Below, in pieces: positions 59,619-64,000 of a stretch of DNA of 64,000 nucleotides. Made by a program: the position numbers and the translations under genes. The DNA is from FEN-1219 sp963713355 (GTDB taxonomy: Bacteria; Pseudomonadota; Gammaproteobacteria; Steroidobacterales; Rariloculaceae). The first letter of the stretch is position 1; each line of letters opens with the position of its first letter. The notes under the pieces are model-generated. The model did not search any database. It was not told the origin of the DNA and worked only from the letters and a program-made list of their open reading frames with translations. The stretch lies in NCBI GenBank assembly GCA_963713355.1, contig CAVQLK010000006.1, forward strand, positions 310,001 through 374,000. Reading direction: 5' to 3'.

Positions 59619-60710
59619 ATGAGGACCCGCCCGTACAGACGCAAGTTCCTCCGCGCGGCGCTCGTTTTCTTCTTGACCGCGCTCGCTGCGACGGCCCGTG
59701 CCGACGACGGCACGACGTTCGAGCTGACCGTCGCGTCCAGTCAGCCGACGACGCTGGCATGGGTCGGCGCGATGCACACGCTGGTCGTGCCCGAGCTCGA
59801 TCGGCGGCTCGCCGCGAGCGGCAGCCCGTACCGCATTCGCTGGACCGAGGCGTACGGCGGATCGCTTTACAAGTATGGAGAGACTCTCGAAGGTATCGAG
59901 ATCGGCCTCACCGATATGGGATGGGTCGGCACGCTCTGGGAGCTCTCGAAGCTGCCGCTGCAAAATGTGACGTACTACGCGCCGTTTGCGAGCGACGATT
60001 TTCGCTTGGTCGTAGAGATCGTCAACGAGATGCATCGCACCGTTCCGGCGATGACCGAAGCGTGGACGGCGCAGAACGTCAAGTTTCTGGGCGCGAGCGC
60101 GCTCGACACGTATCACTTGATGACGACGTTCCCTGTCGACTCCGTCGACGATCTGCGCGGCCGCAAGATCTTGGCGCCGGGGCCGTCTGCAGCGTGGCTC
60201 GAAGGCACTGGTGCCGTCGCCGTCGACGGCAGTCTCTCGACGTACTACCAGCAGATCCAAACAGGCGTCGCCGACGGTGTCGTCACGATCCTGACCGGCG
60301 CGGCGCCGAACCGCCTGCACGAGGTCGCACCGTACATCACGCTCGTCGGCTTTGGGAGCCAAGTTTCGGGCGCTCTCGCGATCAATCTCGACACCTGGAA
60401 TCGTCTGCCCGGTGACGTTCGCGCCGTGCTCGAGGAGCTCGGGCCGGCGTATAGCCGCGGCGTCGCCGACGACATCGCGAAACGCTACGAGGCGAGCATC
60501 GCGCGCATGCGCGGCGAAGGCGCGACGGTCGCTGAGTTTTCGCTGGCTGAAAAACGCAAGTGGCTCGCCGCGATGCCCGACATCGCGACTCGCTGGGCTC
60601 TCGCGACGGAACGCCGTGGCCAGCCGGCCGCCGAGGCGCTGCGCGCGTACATGAGCGCGCTGCGCGCGCGAGGCGCGCAGCCGCTGCGCGACTGGGACCG
60701 CGCTCTTTGA
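59619..60710 (+). CDS. dctP: TRAP transporter substrate-binding protein, DctP family
   Basis: A 363-aa periplasmic binding protein with a signal peptide (KFLRAALVFFLTALAATARA). DctP-family features: AYGGSLYKYGETLEGIEIGLTD, then GWVGTLWELSKLP, and the carboxylate-binding region near LRGRKILAPGPSAAWLEGTG, though the usual ligand Arg must be confirmed by alignment. It captures an organic acid and hands it to the permease encoded 11 bp downstream. ATG 59619 begins at the signal peptide. Confidence 0.87.
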   Translation: MRTRPYRRKFLRAALVFFLTALAATARADDGTTFELTVASSQPTTLAWVGAMHTLVVPELDRRLAASGSPYRIRWTEAYGGSLYKYGETLEGIEIGLTDMGWVGTLWELSKLPLQNVTYYAPFASDDFRLVVEIVNEMHRTVPAMTEAWTAQNVKFLGASALDTYHLMTTFPVDSVDDLRGRKILAPGPSAAWLEGTGAVAVDGSLSTYYQQIQTGVADGVVTILTGAAPNRLHEVAPYITLVGFGSQVSGALAINLDTWNRLPGDVRAVLEELGPAYSRGVADDIAKRYEASIARMRGEGATVAEFSLAEKRKWLAAMPDIATRWALATERRGQPAAEALRAYMSALRARGAQPLRDWDRAL

Positions 60711-60721
60711 CGCGGACAGGG

Positions 60722-62599
60722 ATGTCCGAAGCCACTTCGTTCGCGACGCTCGTCGGCGTGCTGAACGCCGCGGGCGTCGTCTGGGTTTTCGCGTTGATGT
60801 TCCTGATCGCGGCCGACATCACTGCGCGCACGCTCTTCGACGATCCCATCGCCGGCGTCACGGAAATGGTGTCGCTGTCGCTCGTCGCGTCCGTATTCCT
60901 ACAGCTCGCGCACGCCGCGCTGCATGGTCGGCTCATGCGTGTCGAGATGTTTGTGGCGCCGCTCGCGCGGCGGGCGCCGAGGGCCGCGAGCGCCTGGCAG
61001 GCGTCGTTCGCGCTGCTCGGATTGGGATTGCTCGTCGCGCTCGTGCTCGGCTCGTGGCCGGATCTCGCCGGCGCGTGGGCGACGAGCGAGTTTGCCGGCG
61101 TCGAAGGCATCTTCACAATGCCGGTCTGGCCCATCAAGCTCCTGATCGTCGCAGGGTCCGCGATGGCCGCCGTCGTGCTCGTACGTCAAGCCGTGACTGC
61201 GGTTTCTGCGGCCGACCGCAGCGGCTGGCCCGCAGCGGCCGTCGTCGCGCTAGGCGCGCTCGCGATTGCCGTGCTCTGGAGCGTCGATGTCGCACCGCGC
61301 GCCGTCGGCATCGCGATGATCGCGCTCGTCGTCATGCTGATCGTGCTCGGCTTGCCGATCGCCTTCGCGCTGCTGCTGACGGGCTTCCTCGGCCTCGCGC
61401 TGATCAAGCACGATTTCACGATCGCGACGCGCACGCTGGGGCTTGCGGCCGACGGCACAGTTTCCGAATACGTGTTCGCGACGGTGCCGCTGTTCGTGCT
61501 GATGGGCTTGTTCGTCAACGTTTCCGACGTCGGCCGCGACGCGTTCCGCGCGGCGCAGCGTATCTTCGGCCGTATCTATGGGGGCCTCGGCGTCGCGACG
61601 GTCGCTGCGAACGCCGTGTTCGCGGCGATCACGGGCATTTCGATTGCGGCCGCCGCGATTTTCACGAAGATCGCCGTGCCTGAGATGGTCCGCCAGGGCT
61701 ACACGCCGAAGTTCGCCGTCGGGCTCACGGCCGGCTCGTCGCTGCTCGGCATGTTGATTCCGCCGAGCCTGCTCTTGATCCTGTACGGCGTGCTGGCCGA
61801 GGTCTCGATCGGCGCGCTGTTTCTCGCGGCCGTGCTGCCCGGCGTCTTGCTCGCCGTGGCCTTCGCCGTCGGCGTCGTGCTGATGGCGTGGCTTGCCCCA
61901 AGCTTCGTCGGCCGCGTCGACCGCAAAGCGCATGCCGAGGGTGACGGCAGCGCTCTCGTCGTGCTCGCAGGGCTCGTGCCCGTCGTCGCGCTGATTGTGC
62001 TCGTGCTCGGCGGTATCTACGGCGGCATCTTCACGCCGACGGAGGCCGGCGCCGCCGGCGCGCTCGGCGCGATGGTCATCGCGCTCCTGAAGCGCCGGTT
62101 GACCTTGAGGAAGCTGTGGGACGTTATGAGCGAGGCGGGGCAGGTCTCTGTCTCGATCTTGTTCCTGATCATCGCGGCCAGCATGTTCAGCCGGATGCTG
62201 ACGCTGACGGAGCTGCCGCAAGACATGGCGGCCTTCTTGAGCGGCACGGGCTTAGGGTTAGCGGGTTTTCTCGCGGCGTATCTTCTGCTGCTCGTGATCC
62301 TCGGCATGCTGCTCGACTCGACGTCGATCATGCTGATCATGCTGCCGCTGGCGTTGCCCGTCGCGACGGCGCTTGGCGCGAACCTCGTCTGGTTCGGCGT
62401 CGTCACGACGATCGCGATCGAGATCGGTCTCCTGACGCCGCCGTTCGGGCTCAGCGTCTATGTCATCAAGGCGAGCATGGACGACCCGACGATGACGCTC
62501 GCGACGATCTTCCGCGGCGCGTTCCCGTTCGTGCTGATCACGCTCGCCGTGACGCTGATCCTGATGGCATTCCCGCAGATCAGCCTCGCGCTGCTGTAG
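60722..62599 (+). CDS. dctM: Fused TRAP transporter permease, DctQ-DctM
   Basis: A 625-aa permease joining the small DctQ part (residues 1-about 180, four helices, ITARTLFDDPIAGVTEMV) and the large DctM part (about 190-625) with FVLMGLFVNVSDVGRDAF, AAITGISIAAAAIFTKIAVPEM and LLTPPFGLSVYVIKA. It drives sodium-coupled uptake of an organic acid delivered by DctP. The start ATG 60722 lies within the hairpin CGGACA-GGGA-TGTCCG (60714-60729), which could make translation depend on the upstream gene. It converges with the TPR gene, only 3 bp between stops. Confidence 0.9.
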   Translation: MSEATSFATLVGVLNAAGVVWVFALMFLIAADITARTLFDDPIAGVTEMVSLSLVASVFLQLAHAALHGRLMRVEMFVAPLARRAPRAASAWQASFALLGLGLLVALVLGSWPDLAGAWATSEFAGVEGIFTMPVWPIKLLIVAGSAMAAVVLVRQAVTAVSAADRSGWPAAAVVALGALAIAVLWSVDVAPRAVGIAMIALVVMLIVLGLPIAFALLLTGFLGLALIKHDFTIATRTLGLAADGTVSEYVFATVPLFVLMGLFVNVSDVGRDAFRAAQRIFGRIYGGLGVATVAANAVFAAITGISIAAAAIFTKIAVPEMVRQGYTPKFAVGLTAGSSLLGMLIPPSLLLILYGVLAEVSIGALFLAAVLPGVLLAVAFAVGVVLMAWLAPSFVGRVDRKAHAEGDGSALVVLAGLVPVVALIVLVLGGIYGGIFTPTEAGAAGALGAMVIALLKRRLTLRKLWDVMSEAGQVSVSILFLIIAASMFSRMLTLTELPQDMAAFLSGTGLGLAGFLAAYLLLLVILGMLLDSTSIMLIMLPLALPVATALGANLVWFGVVTTIAIEIGLLTPPFGLSVYVIKASMDDPTMTLATIFRGAFPFVLITLAVTLILMAFPQISLALL

Positions 62600-62602
62600 C
62601 CG

Positions 62603-63343
62603 CTAGGCGCTTGCGCTCTCGCGCTCGGCGAGCTCGATCCACTCGCGCTCGCTGCGCCGGAAGTGCTTCGGCGCGAGCCGCGCGTCTTTGAGGATTGCCG
62701 CGAACAGCTCGCCGGCGCGAGTGTTGTCGCCGAGTTTCTTATAGAGCATTGCCTCGCGCACGCGCGCCTCGGCGCCCGGATAGTAATTCACGAGCGCGGC
62801 GTACTCTTCGAGCGCACGGCGCGTCGCGCCGCTGTCCTCGAGCGCACGCGCATAGACCAGGTGGCCGTCGGCGCAGCGGAAGGCGGGATTTTTCTCGCGC
62901 AAGTAGTCGAGCGTTGCGATCGTGTCGGTGTGCCGACCTGCCGCGAACTGGGCTTTGCTGAGCGCCAGCAAGATCTTCGGGTCGTCCTCGAAGAGCCCGG
63001 TCCGCGCCTCCGTGCAAACGCGAATCGCTTCGTCGTGACGGCCGGCCTTTGAGAGCTCGTCGGCGAGCCCTATCGCGGTGTCGACGTTTTGGCTGCGCTC
63101 GTAGTTCAGCGAGCCTTCGCGCAAGCCGCGGCCGGGATCGATGGCTTGCTTCGCGCGGCGCAGCGCTTTGCGGGCGGCGGGGTTCTGGCCGAGCGAGGGC
63201 AGCACTTCGACAAAGAAATATATGAGAGCGCCGATACCCGGCACCAAGATGATGAGAAATAGCCACCGCATGTCGCCGCGTGCACGCAGAAGATGCACGG
63301 CGGCAAGGACCTGAATCACGAGGGTCAAGAGGCCGAGCGGCAT
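62603..63343 (-). CDS. Membrane-anchored TPR protein
   Basis: A 246-aa protein: two N-terminal helices (about residues 4-20 and 26-46, ending IYFFVEVLP, like PLD-nuclease N-terminal regions) and a TPR-type helical body (YERSQNVDTAIGLADELSKA, FEDDPKILLALSKAQFAAGR, GATRRALEEYAALVNYYPGA). It resembles proteins annotated as TPR membrane proteins without known role. ATG 63343 is used because the hydrophobic helix begins there, though no ribosome site is visible. Longer reading upstream crosses the divergent GST promoter and is rejected. Confidence 0.75.
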   Translation of the reverse strand: MPLGLLTLVIQVLAAVHLLRARGDMRWLFLIILVPGIGALIYFFVEVLPSLGQNPAARKALRRAKQAIDPGRGLREGSLNYERSQNVDTAIGLADELSKAGRHDEAIRVCTEARTGLFEDDPKILLALSKAQFAAGRHTDTIATLDYLREKNPAFRCADGHLVYARALEDSGATRRALEEYAALVNYYPGAEARVREAMLYKKLGDNTRAGELFAAILKDARLAPKHFRRSEREWIELAERESASA

Positions 63344-63449
63344 GGCGCAACTATCTCGTTTTCGACGGCGCCAATGATTCGCGAGCCGCGCCTGCGTGGC
63401 AAGCAGGGCGGGTAGAATCGCGCCTCCTTTGTGAGCGAGCGCACACTTC

Positions 63450-64000
63450 ATGATCGACTTGTACACATGGACCACGCCGAACGGCCGTAAGGTGTCGATC
63501 ATGCTCGAGGAGGTCGGGCTGCCGTACCGAGCGATCGCCGTCGACATCAATGCGAACGAGCAATTCAAGCCGGAATTCTTGGCTCTAAGCCCGAACAACA
63601 AGATTCCGGCCATCTTCGACCAGGACGCCGGTATTGCGCTGATGGAATCGGGCGCGATCTTGCTGTATCTCGCCGACAAGACCGCGCGGCTCCGCGGTAG
63701 CGGCAAGAACGGCTGGCAAACCGTCGAGTGGCTCATGCTGCAGATGGGCAGCGTCGGCCCGATGCTGGGGCAAGCGCATCACTTCCTGAAGTTCAATCGC
63801 GGCAAGTCCGAGTACGCCGAGAAGCGCTACGGCGACGAGGCGAGGCGCATCTACGGCGTCTTGAACAAGCGGCTCGGTGAAGCCGAGTACCTCGCCGGCG
63901 ACTATTCGATCGCGGACATCGCGACGTGGCCGTGGATCGCGCGCTACGAATGGCAGGGCGTCGACTTCGCGAATTACCCCGATCTGAAGCGTTGGTACCG
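63450..64000 (+). CDS. Glutathione S-transferase, YfcG/Ure2p-like (3' end beyond window)
   Basis: The first 183 residues of a GST. The start MIDLYTWTTPNGRKVSIMLE carries the TPNG segment (Thr/Asn near residues 9-11) of the nu-class YfcG enzymes, which act as disulfide reductases with glutathione. NKIPAIFDQDAGIALMESGA is the cis-Pro and glutathione-binding part; the C-domain (TVEWLMLQMGSVGPMLGQAH, LAGDYSIADIATWPWI with N-capping motif) is cut by the window edge. TAGAAT (63413-63418) is a possible -10. Confidence 0.9.
   Translation, partial: MIDLYTWTTPNGRKVSIMLEEVGLPYRAIAVDINANEQFKPEFLALSPNNKIPAIFDQDAGIALMESGAILLYLADKTARLRGSGKNGWQTVEWLMLQMGSVGPMLGQAHHFLKFNRGKSEYAEKRYGDEARRIYGVLNKRLGEAEYLAGDYSIADIATWPWIARYEWQGVDFANYPDLKRWY

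Noticed and set aside
1..64000. tRNA, rRNA, insertion sequences, prophage or integron genes
   Set aside because: No cloverleaf with conserved T-loop, no rRNA-like stretch, and no transposase, integrase or phage structural motif was found on reading both strands.

Overview
The window is GC-rich chromosomal DNA, densely packed on both strands, with no rRNA, tRNA, CRISPR array or insertion sequence that I can see. A TamA-TamB pair, TonB-dependent receptors, a TRAP transporter, CadC-like and PadR/MarR regulators and many Sec/Tat-exported hydrolases point to a Gram-negative proteobacterium. A high-GC gammaproteobacterium of the Steroidobacter/Woeseia kind is my best guess. That is an inference from gene content, not a phylogeny.

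Layout. 0-3 kb: a MarR regulator (cut by the edge) behind an acyltransferase and a DHA2 efflux pump. 3.2-5.4 kb: a Tat-exported alpha/beta hydrolase, then two small membrane proteins behind a good sigma-54 promoter with an IHF site, and two very small genes facing them. 5.5-9 kb: a CadC-like regulator, a beta-lactamase-fold esterase and a DUF6152 protein in one operon. 9-13.7 kb: secreted proteins of unknown role, a TPR/TonB-C protein and an M24-fold enzyme with an altered metal site. 13.7-29.1 kb: the most unusual part. A cytochrome-like PSD1/DUF1592 protein, a Tat-exported DUF1552 protein and a secreted ankyrin protein occur twice, in mirror-image operons that diverge from one 171-bp promoter region. 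The left arm starts with a TonB-dependent receptor and ends with a MarR regulator. The right arm ends with a Tat-exported protein carrying the active-site signature of fluoroacetate/haloacetate dehalogenases. Together they look like an envelope-located uptake and degradation system. 29-35.3 kb: an orphan ADOP-type permease, an APH(6)-like kinase and a second TonB receptor. 35.4-39.9 kb: an ECF sigma factor with a probable anti-sigma partner, divergent from a DUF6249-like protein and a protein built of eight SDF(D) helical repeats. 39.9-46.4 kb: a MoaF-like/SnoaL-like cluster facing an MFS pump, and a PadR-controlled hydrolase and membrane protein. 46.4-49.4 kb: a tandem REP-like repeat, a GST, a large hydrolase and an SDR. 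49.5-56.4 kb: TamB-TamA and glutamyl-tRNA synthetase. 56.4-64 kb: secreted esterase, secreted metallo-beta-lactamase-fold enzyme, glutathionyl-hydroquinone reductase, TRAP transporter, TPR protein and a GST cut by the right edge.

Three genes are interrupted by frameshifts: the left-arm PSD1 gene (one), tamB (one) and gltX (four). The reading frames on each side remain intact and family-like, so sequencing or assembly indels are at least as likely as genuine decay. This matters most for gltX and tamB. Several chosen starts are GTG or TTG, supported by Shine-Dalgarno sequences, overlaps with upstream genes or upstream stop codons.
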